Assembly: GCF_027579695.1 (NCBI RefSeq)
Contig: NC_083577.1
Location: 29,669,698 to 29,733,697, forward strand
Reading direction: 5' to 3'
DNA: 64,000 nt
Source of the DNA: Neoarius graeffei
Taxonomy: Eukaryota > Chordata > Actinopteri > Siluriformes > Ariidae
Below the pieces are notes generated by a model that saw only the letters and a program-made list of their open reading frames with translations, was not told the DNA's origin and ran no database searches. The translations under genes were made by a program, and so were the position numbers. Below are positions 40,358-50,157 of this stretch, piece after piece. Position 1 is the stretch's first letter. Each line of letters begins with the position of its first letter.

Positions 40358-41233
40358 CACTCACTCACTCAGTCCTCTTCTGGGCCTAGTGGTCCTTGAG
40401 GCATTAGGAAGAGTGCTCTCCATCTGGCCCTGTCTGAGGCAATACTTGGGGCGGTATCCAGAGTCAGTCCTCTCTTTTTTAGGTCTCGTTCTATTGTTCT
40501 TTGCCAGGTCTCTTTGGGGCGGCCTCTGTTTCTTTTTCCAACTGGCGTCCACTTTAATGCACTCCTTGTTATTGAGTTGGGAGTCATTCGACATACGTGG
40601 CCAAGCCAGATCCATCTGCGGGCTGCAATAGTTTTCTCCAGGGGCGCCACTCCTGTTCTGCTGTGAAGGTCCTCATTTGAAATGGTGTTCGGCCAAAAGA
40701 TCCCCAATATGCGTCTTAGGCATTTACAGTATTTTGGAAGACTTCAAGTTTGTGTCTGATAGTAGCTGTGGCTTTCCAGCACTCTGCTCCATACAATAAG
40801 ACACTTTGCACATTGCTCTTGTATATCTTAATTTTTGCGTTAGTATGGATTGAGGTGTCTCTCCAGAGTGGGCTGAGCATTGCAAAGGTTCGATTTGCTT
40901 TGCTAATCCGTGTATTTATTTCTTTAGTACAGTCCCCATCAGACATTACCACGCTGCCTAGGTATGCGAACTCTTGCGCATCTACAAACTGCTTGCCATT
41001 CAAACTAACCGGGTCTTTTGTAGCAGTTCTGTTTCTAAGTACTTGTGTTTTCTTTTCATTTACCCATAGCCCTATGGTACCAGCAGTTATGTGGAGTCTT
41101 CCTTTCTTCTCTTGTACATGACGGTGTAAATGTGCTAGTAGTCCTAAGTCATCAGCATAATCTAAGTCTTCCAAAACTTTGTTTAAGGTCCATTTAATGC
41201 CTTGTTGATTTTCCTGGGTGACACCCAGGAAAA
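40358..41233 (-). mobile_element. 5'-truncated LINE with (TGAG)n tail
   Basis: The minus strand encodes RT C-terminal sequence and ends in a gagtgagtgagt tail at 40358-40371. A 12-bp duplication flanks it. The 5' junction carries a 13-bp perfect hairpin (41208-41236). RTE-like clade is possible from the coding style, but not certain. Confidence 0.85.
40361..41174 (-). pseudogene. LINE reverse transcriptase C-terminal region
   Basis: Has the active-site region MEDLDYADDLGLLAH, then GLWVNEKKTQVLRN, FAYLGSVVMSDGDCT, SVLLYGAECWK and, after a frameshift near 40715, the distal part RRWIWLGHVCRM and GKRNRGRPKETWQR. The upstream RT and endonuclease are missing. Confidence 0.85.
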
Positions 41234-41453
41234 TCTTGGTGGACTACCAGGTGAAAATGATTAGTATGGTACAAGAGACTTGTTTTTAATCAATTCACAT
41301 TTGATGATTTCAAAAAAAATCAATGCACCTTTTAATATAAACGAGCTCTACAGTATTATATTTCTGCATGTTTGCTATTCATGTCTTTGAATCCTCTAAT
41401 CCTTTAAAATGAAGTGCAAACCAGAAAAAAGTTCTATCATATAATTCTCTTAA

Positions 41454-42094
41454 AGTGCCATTCCACCATTGGATGTATTCTTTGGCATAAAATACAATAT
41501 ATTTTATGACAACATGACTAGACAGAGAAATCTTTTAGCTTCAAAATGATATATCAAACATAATTTTTTGACAATGACAAGTATATTAATTTTGCGACCA
41601 AAGTCACCTACCCTTTTAATTTCCGCGCGGTAGTGAAACGTGATGTCATCGGCGGGTTCCCCTTCTTGTGTACCACGTCACGTGTGACATGGCACAGATT
41701 ATCAGCAATGGCGGATAGAACGCGATTGTCAGCTTCGGAAAAGAAGCGAAGGAAAATAGCAAGTGATGCCCAAAGGAGACGGTCGATGGCGAATATCGGC
41801 ACAGCAATCGACAAGTGGAAATCGCGTTCTATCCGCCATTGCTGATAATCTGTGCCATGTCACACGTGACGTGGTACACAAGAAGGGGAACCTGCCGATG
41901 ACATCACGTTTCACTACCGCGCGGAAATTAAAAGGGTAGGTGACTTTGGTCGCAAAATTAATATACTTGTCATTGTCAAAAAATGATGTTTGATATATCA
42001 TTTTGAAGCTAAAAGATTTCTCTGTCTAGTCATGTTGTCATAAAATATATTGTATTTTATGCCAAAAAAATACATCCAATGGTGGAATGGCACT
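41454..42094. mobile_element. Fold-back DNA element with 274-bp inverted arms and TTAA flanks
   Basis: The left arm (41454-41727) and right arm (41820-42094) are inverted near-copies around a 92-bp loop. ttaa lies on both sides (41450-41453 and 42095-42098), which fits piggyBac-type target use. Arms start agtgccattccaccattgga. Element C starts 14 bp to the right. Confidence 0.9.
41708..41845 (+). CDS. Short coding exon in the loop of the fold-back element
   Basis: atggcgg opens MADRTRLSASEKKRRKIASD and continues with ANIGTAIDKWKS, a basic, exon-like segment with the look of an N-terminal leader of a fish transposon or host protein. The ATG is in the left arm and the rest mostly in the loop. 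Past 41820 it reads into the right arm and loses sense. Function unknown. Confidence 0.45.
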   Translation: MADRTRLSASEKKRRKIASDAQRRRSMANIGTAIDKWKSRSIRHC

Positions 42095-42107
42095 TTAAGC
42101 TTTCTTC

Positions 42108-42112
42108 TGATG
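42108..42112. repeat. tgatg target duplication, left of element C
   Basis: Matches 47087-47091. It directly abuts the 18-nt primer-binding-like extension, not the LTR. Confidence 0.85.
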
Positions 42113-42130
42113 TCCTGGGTTTCGGCACCA
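42113..42130 (-). other. Extra primer-binding-site copy outside the 3' LTR of C
   Basis: tcctgggtttcggcacca, identical to 46731-46748. It follows the LTR end (gctaca) after one base and precedes the target duplication. LTRs of A and B lack it. Confidence 0.85.
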
Positions 42131-42131
42131 C

Positions 42132-42229
42132 TGTAGCAAGTGTTCTAGGTGGGTGGAGCACAGAAGCACGGCAGGCCAGTACTGAGTTCTCAATAACTCT
42201 TTTATTGTCAGCTTTTCAGCTTCTACACG

Positions 42230-42289
<60 letters not shown>

Positions 42290-42435
42290 CTGGTCAGGAG
42301 GGCTCCCTTCCTCTGCTTGCTGGGAAGACACAAACACAGGTTAATTCACATCAGGTGTAGTGATTCTGCCACTTACCATCCCCGACTCCGCCCTCCGGTC
42401 ACAGACGGACACTTGGCCACGCCCCCACTGCCACA
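42132..42435 (-). repeat. 3' LTR of element C
   Basis: 304 bp. Matches 46750-47086 apart from (CA)n length and a 29-bp block with the TATA-like region. Reads tgtggcag...gctaca on the minus strand. Confidence 0.92.
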
Positions 42436-42896
42436 TACCCCCACCACCCGACTCAGGCCAGGCAGCCGTCCGGCCCGCAGCCGACTCCCCCCCCTTGACG
42501 GGAGAGGAAGTCCGCCACGACCATCTGCACCCCCGGCCTGTGGACCACCTTGAAGTTAAAGGGTTGGAGTGCCAGATACCAATGGGTGATCCGCACATTG
42601 GCATCCTTCATGCGGTGGAGCCACTGGAGGGGCGTGTGGTCCGAACAGAGGGTGAAAGGGCGCCCCAGCAGGTAGTAATGGACGGCGAGGACCACCCACT
42701 TGATGGCCAGGCACTCCTTCTCTATGGTGCCGTAGCGCCCCACATGCACTGACAGCTTTCGACTAATGTACAGCACTGGGCGATCCTCCCCCTCCACCTC
42801 CTGGGACAAAACAGCCCCCAGCCCTCTGTCTGACGCGTCCATCTGCAATATAAAAGGGAGAGAAAAGTCAGGGGAGTGTAACAGTGGCCCCCCCAC
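42436..42896 (-). pseudogene. RNase H of element C
   Basis: LQMDASDRGLGAVLSQEVEG, YGTIEKECLAIKWVV, FTLCSDHTPLQWLHRMKD and VQMVVADFLSRQGG: the complete RNase H domain to the natural end of pol, followed by a purine-rich tract (ggtggtgggggta) before the 3' LTR, likely the polypurine primer. Confidence 0.9.
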
Positions 42897-43900
42897 ACAG
42901 TGCAGCCTTTACCTCAGAAAAAGCCCGCTGGCATTACACCGTCCACTGGACCGGATCTGGTGCCCCCTTTTTAGTGAGATCAGTCAGCGGGCTGGTGACG
43001 TCCGAATAGTCAGCGGGCTGGTGACGTCCGAATAATTAGGTATAAACCTACGATGATAGCCAGCCAGCCCCAGGAACTGTCTCACCCCCTTTTTGGTCTT
43101 GGGCCTCGGGCAGGCCGCAATCGCTGCAGTCTTGTTGATTTGGGGACGCACCTGCCCATTGCCCAAGTGGAAGCCCAGATACCGTACTTCCACCCGCCCA
43201 ATCGCACACTTCTTCGGGTTGGCTGTGAGACCCGCCCGCCTCAGCGACCTAAGGACGGCCCTCAGGTGTTGTAGGTACCGCGGCCAGTCATTACTATAAA
43301 TAATGATGTCGTCAAGGTACGCGGCAGCATAGGTGGCGTGGGGGCGGAGGACCCTATCCATCAGCTGCTGAAACGTAGCAGGCGCCCCAAACAGCCCAAA
43401 AGGAAGTGTGACGAACTAGTGTAAGCCGAACGGTGTGGAAAAGGCAGTTTTTTCTCGGGATAATGGAGTCAAGGGGATCTGCCAATAACCCTTTGTCAAA
43501 TCCAGGGTCGAGTAAAAGCGAACCGTGCCTAGTTGATCGAGCAACTCATCAATACGAGGCATTGGGTACGCATTGAATTTAGACACCACGCTGACTTTTC
43601 TATAGTCTACACAGAACCGGACCAACCCGTCGGCCTTGGGTACCAAGACCACCGGACTGCTCCAGTCACTGTGGGACTCCTCGACAATGCCCATTTCGAG
43701 CATGGCCTCGAGTTCTTCCCGAACCACCTTTTTCTTGTGTTCGGGCAGTCTGTAAGGGCGGCTGCGCACTACCACCCCCGGGGGCGTCTCAATGAGGTGT
43801 TCTATGAGGTGGGTGCGGCCGGGCAGGGGCGAGAACATGTCAGAAAATTCTGTTTGCAACTGGGCGACCTCCGCGAGCTGGGTCGGGGAGAGGTGGGCTC
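42897..43900 (-). pseudogene. Reverse transcriptase of element C
   Basis: PGVVVRSRPYRLPEHKKK, SDWSSPVVLVPKADGLVRFC, STLDLTKGYWQIPLTPLS, YLDDIIIYSNDWP, QINKTAAIAACPRPKTKK. An in-frame TAG lies at 43416-43418 in GLH-FVT, and a 26-bp direct duplication at about 43000-43050 adds a frame change before RNase H. Catalytic residues are otherwise intact. Confidence 0.92.
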
Positions 43901-45197
43901 CACAGGGGACCGGAGCGGTGGGTGATGCCAATTTTCCCTTTTGAACCTCCGGCCCCAGCTCCACCTTCTTGGGAACCACCGACACCAGTGCCACGGGGAC
44001 CTCCTCGCTCCAACGTTTTAACAGATTGAGGTGGTATACCTGTAACGCCCCACCCTTGTCCGTTCGCCTCACCTCATTGTTGACGTCCCCGACTCGCCGT
44101 GTGACCTCAAAGGGTCCTTGCCACCTGGTGATTAATTTAGAGCTCGATGTGGGCAATAACATGAGTACTTTGTCTCCCGGTGTGAATTCCCTAAGGCACG
44201 TGCTCCTGTTGTACAGGCGGACTTGACGTTCTTGAGCCTGCCGCAAATTCTCCTGGGTTAGGTGTGTGAGTGTGTGGAGTTTTGCATGCAGGTCAATAAA
44301 GTATTGAATCTCATTTTTGCTCGGTGAAGGTCCCTCCTCCCAATTTTCCTGCAGCACATCTAGGATGCCGCGCGGCTTCCGCCCATATAATAATTCAAAT
44401 GGGGAGAACCCCGTGGAGGCTTGTGGGACCTCTCGCACTGCGAAAAGCAGGGGTTCGAGCCATTTATCCCAGTTACGTGCGTCCTCGCTTACAAATTTTT
44501 TAATTATGTTTTTGAGGGTGCAGTTGAACCGTTCGACTAAGCCGTCCATTTGTGGGTAATAGATGCTGGTGCGGATCGGCTTGATTCCCAATAACCCATA
44601 CAGTTCGCGCAGTGTGCGTGACATGAACGTACTGCCTTGATCAGTCAGAATCTCTTTGGGGATTCCGACTCGGGAGATAACGTGGAAGAGTGCTTCCGCA
44701 ATACTACCTGTGGAGATATTGCGGAGTGGCACTGCTTCTGGATATCACGTTGCATAGTCCACCAGAACTAATATAAAGCGGTACCCTCGTGTTGACCGAT
44801 CTAATGGCCCGACGAGATCCATCTCAATTCTTTCGAACAGGGTCTCGATTAATGGGAGAGGGCGCAAAGCTGCTTTTGGAATGGCCACTGGATTTACTAA
44901 CTGGCATTCGCGGCACGCCGTACACCACCTACGGACATTGCCGCGAATCCCTGGCCAATAGAACCAGCCCACTATTCGGGCTAGTGTCTTATCCTGCCCT
45001 AAGTGTCCAGCCATGGGATTAAAGTGAGCCTCTTGAAATACCAATTCCCGGCGGCTCTTTGGGATCAAAAGTTGGGTTATTTGTTCCTTAGTTTGAGTGT
45101 CCTGCGTCACTCGATATAATCTATCCTTAATAATGGAGAAATAGGGGATGGACGGGGTGGCGTTTGGCCGGAGCATTTGACCATGGATTACTCTCAC
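43901..45197 (-). pseudogene. Integrase of element C
   Basis: HHCC module (AHFNPMAGHLGQDKTLARI, WCTACRECQLV), DDE core with D in EMDLVGPLDRS, D in EILTDQGSTF and E in DGLVERFN, then the GPFEVTRRVGDVNNEVRR C-terminal fold. One TGA (44745-44747) sits where copy A has CGA. It lies upstream of RT in the same frame. Confidence 0.92.
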
Positions 45198-45227
45198 TTG
45201 GTCAAATGCATGCCGCAGAGACTTGTC

Positions 45228-46148
45228 TCATGACTGCTCTAACGGGAAATCCGTGAGGGATTCCCCAAGAGAGGGAGGAGGAGCCTGCTGCTCCTCACTC
45301 TGATGCGGGGATGACATAGACGGCTCTGTGACAGCTGCTCCCGCCAACGCCACTCTGGGACCTCCCCCCGCTGAACTACGGCAGGACCCACTCTTCACTA
45401 AGTGCGTCATTAAATCCCAAAATCCCGGCCAATCAGTCCCCAAAATTATAGAGTGGGTGAGATGAGGATTAACTGCTGCCTGAACTCTAAATTTCTCCCT
45501 TCGAAACAGAATGTGGACCGACACGAAAGGATAGTTGTGAACATCCCCGTGCACACACAACACCTTCACCAATTGTGCTCCCCCCAATGCCTCATTTTGC
45601 ACCAGGCTTTGGTGGATTGAGGTATGATTACAGCCAGAATCCACCAAAGCCTGATACGTATCCCGTTGGATACTCACCGGTATGCAATACGCTCCGGCCC
45701 GATCGAGGGCGGTTCCTGGCGCGTCAGGGATCCAGACCACCGCGCCCACCTCCATCACCGAGTACTGATGCTGGGGGTGCCCCGGCTCCCCGCAGCGCCA
45801 ACACACCGGCCCAGGCTCTCTCTCTGCACCAGTGTTCCGGATATCACTCACCTGAGGGGGGGAGACACAGACACGGAAGTAGGAAACGGTAGGACACCGT
45901 GGGTGCGGCGGGCCGGCTGGGGTGGAGCCGGCCCCCACCTCTGCGGTGGGGGAATGGGGCGAGGGAGAGGAACAGAAGGGGAGAAAGAGAGAGAGGGGAG
46001 AAGGGGAGACACACTGTCCTGCCATTGGAACGGTCGCCATATGGTCCTCCGCCAGCTCAATGGCCTGATCCAGCAATGCCGGGCGATGGCACTGGACCCA
46101 CTCCACGGTTCCCTCTGGAAGTCGAACGACGAACTGCTCCAGCGCCAC
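45228..46148 (-). pseudogene. Gag C-terminus, zinc knuckle and protease of element C
   Basis: Gag end (LVALEQF-like), proline/serine linker, knuckle CWRCGEPGHPQHQY with the last cysteine changed to tyrosine, protease YQALVDSGCNHTSI and SIILGTDWPGF. It ends at TGA 45228-45230, where A has CGA, and then continues in the same frame into integrase. Confidence 0.9.
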
Positions 46149-46160
46149 CAGATCGATGAT

Positions 46161-46705
46161 CTACTCAGCGTCGCGGTTGTCGGCTCTCAGCCACCGGTGG
46201 CGGGCGTCCTGGAGTTGCTGGCCAAATGCGAATGGCCGGCCGACCTCCTCCAGGCGCAGCGCGTGGAAGCCCTGCCACTGCTGCTCCAGAGTGCGACCCA
46301 CGCATTGGAGGACGGCTCTGCGGAGGTCCGCATACACCAGCCGGCTGTCGGCGGGGAGCTGTAGCGCGGCCAGCTGCGCCTCGCCCATGAACAGGGGGAG
46401 GAGGCGCGCCGCGCGCTGTTCCACCGGCCAACCCCACACCTCTGCTACCTGCTTAAAGAGAGCGAGGAAGGCCTCGGGGTCGTCGTGCGGCCCATCTTCG
46501 TCAAGGTGAGGTGGGAAGGGCCCGCGGTGGTGGACCCCGCCGACGCGAGTAGGTGCCGGAACGCCCGGCAATCTTCCTGCTGCACCAGCACCAGGGCCTC
46601 AAACCTTCGCTCCTGTTCTTCCCGGAGGGCGACCAGCGCCTGATGCTGGCTCTGTTGGGCTGTGGCGAGGGCATGGACCAGGTCCTTGAAGGGGGAGGAC
46701 TCCAT
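46161..46705 (-). pseudogene. Gag N-terminal and capsid part of element C
   Basis: Start ATG at 46705 (MESSPFKDLVHALATAQQ), 26 nt after the PBS. A frameshift near 46540 moves to the main pol frame (DGPHDDPEAFLALFKQVA, RRAVLQCVGRTLEQQWQGF). TAG at 46161-46163 ends this segment. Confidence 0.85.
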
Positions 46706-46730
46706 GGGGCTGTTCTCTTCCTGCCCTCCG

Positions 46731-46748
46731 TCCTGGGTTTCGGCACCA
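46731..46748 (-). other. Primer-binding site of element C (tRNA-Phe type)
   Basis: On the minus strand tggtgccgaaacccagga starts one base after the 5' LTR. It is complementary to the 3' 18 nt of eukaryotic tRNA-Phe as I recall it, with one mismatch in the T-stem. Priming by tRNA-Phe is an inference. Confidence 0.78.
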
Positions 46749-46749
46749 C

Positions 46750-46853
46750 TGTAGCAAGTGTTCTAGGTGGGTGGAGTACAGAAGCACGGCAGGCCAGTAC
46801 TGAGTTCTCAATAACTCTTTTATTGTCAGCTTTTCAGCTTCTACACATTTACT

Positions 46854-46900
<47 letters not shown>

Positions 46901-47086
46901 CACACACGTGTTCTGGTCGGGAGGGCTCCCTTCCTTTGCCCTCTCTCTCCTTATATAGGGCGTGGTTGCTGGGAAGACACACAAACACAGGTTAATTCAC
47001 ATCAGGTGTAGTGATTCTGCCACTTACCTTCCCCAACTCCACCCTCCGGTCACAGACCAACACTTGGCCACGCCCCCACTGCCACA
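46750..47086 (-). repeat. 5' LTR of element C
   Basis: 337 bp, tgtggcag start at 47086. Contains tataaggagagag and a long (GT)n (seen as CA at 46859-46898). Confidence 0.92.
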
Positions 47087-47091
47087 TGATG
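47087..47091. repeat. tgatg target duplication, right of element C
   Basis: Partner of 42108-42112. Confidence 0.85.
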
Positions 47092-47547
47092 TTATCATAG
47101 TAGCAGGAGGTCTTGCATATTAAGCAGACAACATTCAACATCACTCATCACTTCCCTTTCAACGGTTGTGTGCACTAACTAGGTTTTATCTGGACAGGAT
47201 GTTGTGTAATGTAATACATATACCATATGGTCAATTTGAAGATCAAGATGGTGATTTTGAATTAAAGAACAAGCATGTACAATGGGCATTACATATTGGA
47301 AATTTTTTTAAAATCAAAAACTATAAGTTCATCTCGGCCTAAAAAATTTGAGCAGACGCTCCCGTGCGGCACATGCCAGCAATCCCCCCCGTCCCCCTAT
47401 GAAATGAGCAATAAGTAGGAGAGTTATACATGGTATCATACCTAAAATTTTATCAGAAATATAGATATGATACTATGATTCTCCCCAACATGCTACATTA
47501 GATAAGCTAACCCCATTTATAAAAGATACACACTTATATATGACATG

Positions 47548-47623
<76 letters not shown>

Positions 47624-47700
47624 CATGGCATTGATTCGTGCGATACACATTATAAATAATATAATGAATCATTGAACAGGCAAAATAATTTTCAACCTAC
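47092..47700. other. AT-rich non-coding with (TA)n(CA)n
   Basis: (TA)n at about 47553-47608 followed by (CA)n to 47622. No gene is seen in the rest. Confidence 0.75.
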
Positions 47701-47971
47701 CTTTGTGTTTTTTGGTGTATATGTGAAGTTCAATAGTCCTTGCCCCTCTACTAGCGTAGTTTATCATGTCAGAACACAATGAGCAAAGTACTTTTCCTGG
47801 GACGTCTATTTTCCGTATGTGATCACCGAGCTTCGTTGTGACAGTCTGCTTGTCGATCTCGACATTCAGTGTTCTTTCTAACCAAGCCCATCGAAAGCAG
47901 TTCTTTATTCCTGCACCTTTATCAATCTCCCTCGCTCGATCCTCTTCTTTCTTATCTAGGACTTTTGCCAT
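47701..47971 (-). pseudogene. First coding exon of a hAT-like gene (zinc-finger leader)
   Basis: Met at 47971 (MAKVLDKKEEDRAREIDKGA) leads to a Cys2-His-rich finger CSLCSDMINYASRGARTIEL with HIYTKKHK and a gtaggt donor at 47700. Such leaders precede hAT transposase exons in fish. The following exons expected at lower coordinates are absent, while matching later exons lie at higher coordinates (48847-50490), so the order is scrambled or two copies are involved. Confidence 0.55.
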
Positions 47972-48846
47972 TGTCGATATGCTGAAATATCCCACCTGAA
48001 TACATGGGTCTTTCCGATGTTACCAATGCGTATCGTCAAAAAGTGTGTACGGGTCGGTGAACGGCGATTGCAAGCCACGTGTGGAGAGCATGTGTACTTG
48101 TGTTTATACACTGCACGCGATGGGATTTCCCGAAAATTTTACTGCAAATAAGTCGAACATTGTTGCAAAAGTGAATGTTAATTACGACATGTCGAAAGAC
48201 TCGAGTGTGTTAACCCGGAGCCCACCAAGAATCAAGACGTTATAAGGTGACCACAGATCGTTACCCATACACACACCCCTGAAAATTTCTCAACGGATTT
48301 ACATCGATCTCAAAAACGATCATTTTGGTCTGAAAAAGTTGGAAATCCGCCGATCGGCGGAAAATTCTCATCCCTGTGTTCTGTGACGCATATCATGACG
48401 TCGGGAAAACCTAAAACTCCGCTTTCCACTATTTACACGCAGGCATGAAAACCAGACATCCCAACCTGCAGAAACTCATTTCAAGGAGGTGTCGTGACCC
48501 TCCCCGCTGATGGGAAAAAAGTCATGCCCCTCAAAAAAAAAAATAAATAAAGATGCACATAACAGGGGGGCGATGTAACGTCAATAAATTTTAATTAACT
48601 AGTAGCATGCTACAGAGCAAGCTATATAAAATACTTATGATATTTCCTTTCATTTTTGCTTTTACATGAATAGAACACAACTTTTTCAGTAACTATTTAC
48701 ATAGGTTGGACATAGCCGGAACGTAGACCTACTTCCATGTCTTTTCCATATTAGGATCCAATTTCCTTTCATATCTTCACATGAATAGAACACTGTTTTT
48801 TAGCCTAAATGTAGGCTTATTCCTTTTCATGTGACTTTTGCAGGGT
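47972..48846. other. No recognised gene
   Basis: Likely 5' flank of the exon at 47971 (CpG-containing, 48000-48300) and 3' flank of the hAT remnant. An A-run lies at 48530-48546. Nothing else is supported. Confidence 0.5.
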
Positions 48847-49486
48847 TTAATTGTATTTTGATCCTGCTTGCTTTGCAGACTTGAGCAATTTCCCTGAAAC
48901 TTCAAGCTCATAGTACTCGATGTCAATGAATTTGTTGATTTTACAGGACATCAGGTTCACAAGAGTTTGGTGAGACATCTGACACCTGAATTCAGATTTG
49001 ATGTGACGCACCAAACTGAATGCTCTCTCCACATCACAATTGGAATTAGGCAGAACCAACAACACCTTCATTAACTGGCAGAGCTCCTTGAATCTGACCT
49101 GCCCTGAGCTTACTGATTTTACTTTGGACAGCTTCCCTCAGAACTCATCGATTGACAAATTCTTGTAACTTGGGACCAGTGCTTCCAAATTGGTAGAGGT
49201 ATAATCCAGGACTTCCAAGTGGAGTTGTTCTCTGGCATCTGCCTTCATCACATTAGGGAATCTCTCAGCCAAAGTCAAAATCTGCTCTGGTTGCATATCA
49301 TCTTGGCTCTCTGGATTAACCACTGACAGATTTGTCAAGATTTGGTCTCTCATTGGGAACTTTTCCTTTACTTTTTGGAAGCTCCGGACATAGAATTCTC
49401 TGGCATCTTTGAAGAATTGCTTTGTCTTGTAAGGGGGGAGGGCTTCCTCACTTAGCAAGTGCCTCCTGGTCAAGAACCCAACAAAT

Positions 49487-50042
49487 GCCCCTTTTCCACC
49501 AAAGCAGTTCCAGGGCTGGTTCGGGGCCAGTGCTTAGTTTGGAACAAGGTTTTCTGTTTCCACTGACAAAGAACTGGCTCTGGGGTCAGAAAAACCGGTT
49601 CCAGGCTAGCACCAGCTCTTTGCTGGGCCAGAGGAAAGAACAGCTTACATCAGTGGGGGGAGGGGAGCGGAGTTGTTAAGACCAACCACAATAGCAAGAC
49701 CGTGAAAGATTGCCATTTTTAAATTAAATAAGCGACGAGAAGCAGCAGCTGTACAAACGCAAAGTCACCCATTATTGTTGTTGTTGTTGCTGCTTCTTCT
49801 TTTTCTCTGTGTTGTTGTTGCTTCTATGTTCGCGCCAAGGTTTAGGCAAACGCAGTGATGTAACTGACGTATACAGCGACGTAACTGATGTATACAGTGA
49901 CGTAATGATGTGGCTCCCCTTAGCACCCCGAGCTATGGAAAAGCAAACTGGCTCTCAGCTGGCTCGCAAGTTGAACGAGTTGTGAACCAGCACCAGCACT
50001 GGCCCCGAACCAGCCTTGGAACTGATTTGGTGGAAAAGGGGT
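49487..50042. mobile_element. MITE with gccccttttccaccaaa ends, in hAT exon
   Basis: The left end gccccttttccaccaaagca and right end tgatttggtggaaaaggggt are inverted copies of ~50 bp (ggctggttcggggccagtgc on the left, gcactggccccgaaccagcc on the right). No coding. Coding of the hAT resumes on each side. Confidence 0.88.
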
Positions 50043-50085
50043 AAAAAAGCTCTTCATCTTCACAGTGGATTTCAGGGTTACTCAC

Positions 50086-50157
<72 letters not shown>
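50086..50157. repeat. (TATC)n microsatellite
   Basis: About 18 units inside the hAT remnant. Confidence 0.95.

Larger units (their letters stand above)
42113..47086 (-). mobile_element. Gmr1-like Ty3/gypsy retrotransposon C, near complete
   Basis: Minus strand: 5' LTR (46750-47086), PBS (46731-46748), gag (from 46705), zinc knuckle, protease, integrase, RT, RNase H (to 42453), 3' LTR (42132-42435), then an extra base and 18 nt (42113-42131) copying the PBS. tgatg duplications flank the whole. Most of gag-pol is in one frame broken by a few single nonsense codons. It is the reference copy for A and B. Confidence 0.93.

Noticed and set aside
42113-42131. Idea that the PBS-like 18 nt is simply part of the LTR
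   Set aside because: LTRs of A and B end in TACA or CACA without it, and the match to a tRNA 3' end is too specific; still listed as the main alternative for checking.
45575-46509. Plus-strand open frames opposite gypsy C gag
   Set aside because: Shadows of the GC-rich gag on the minus strand.
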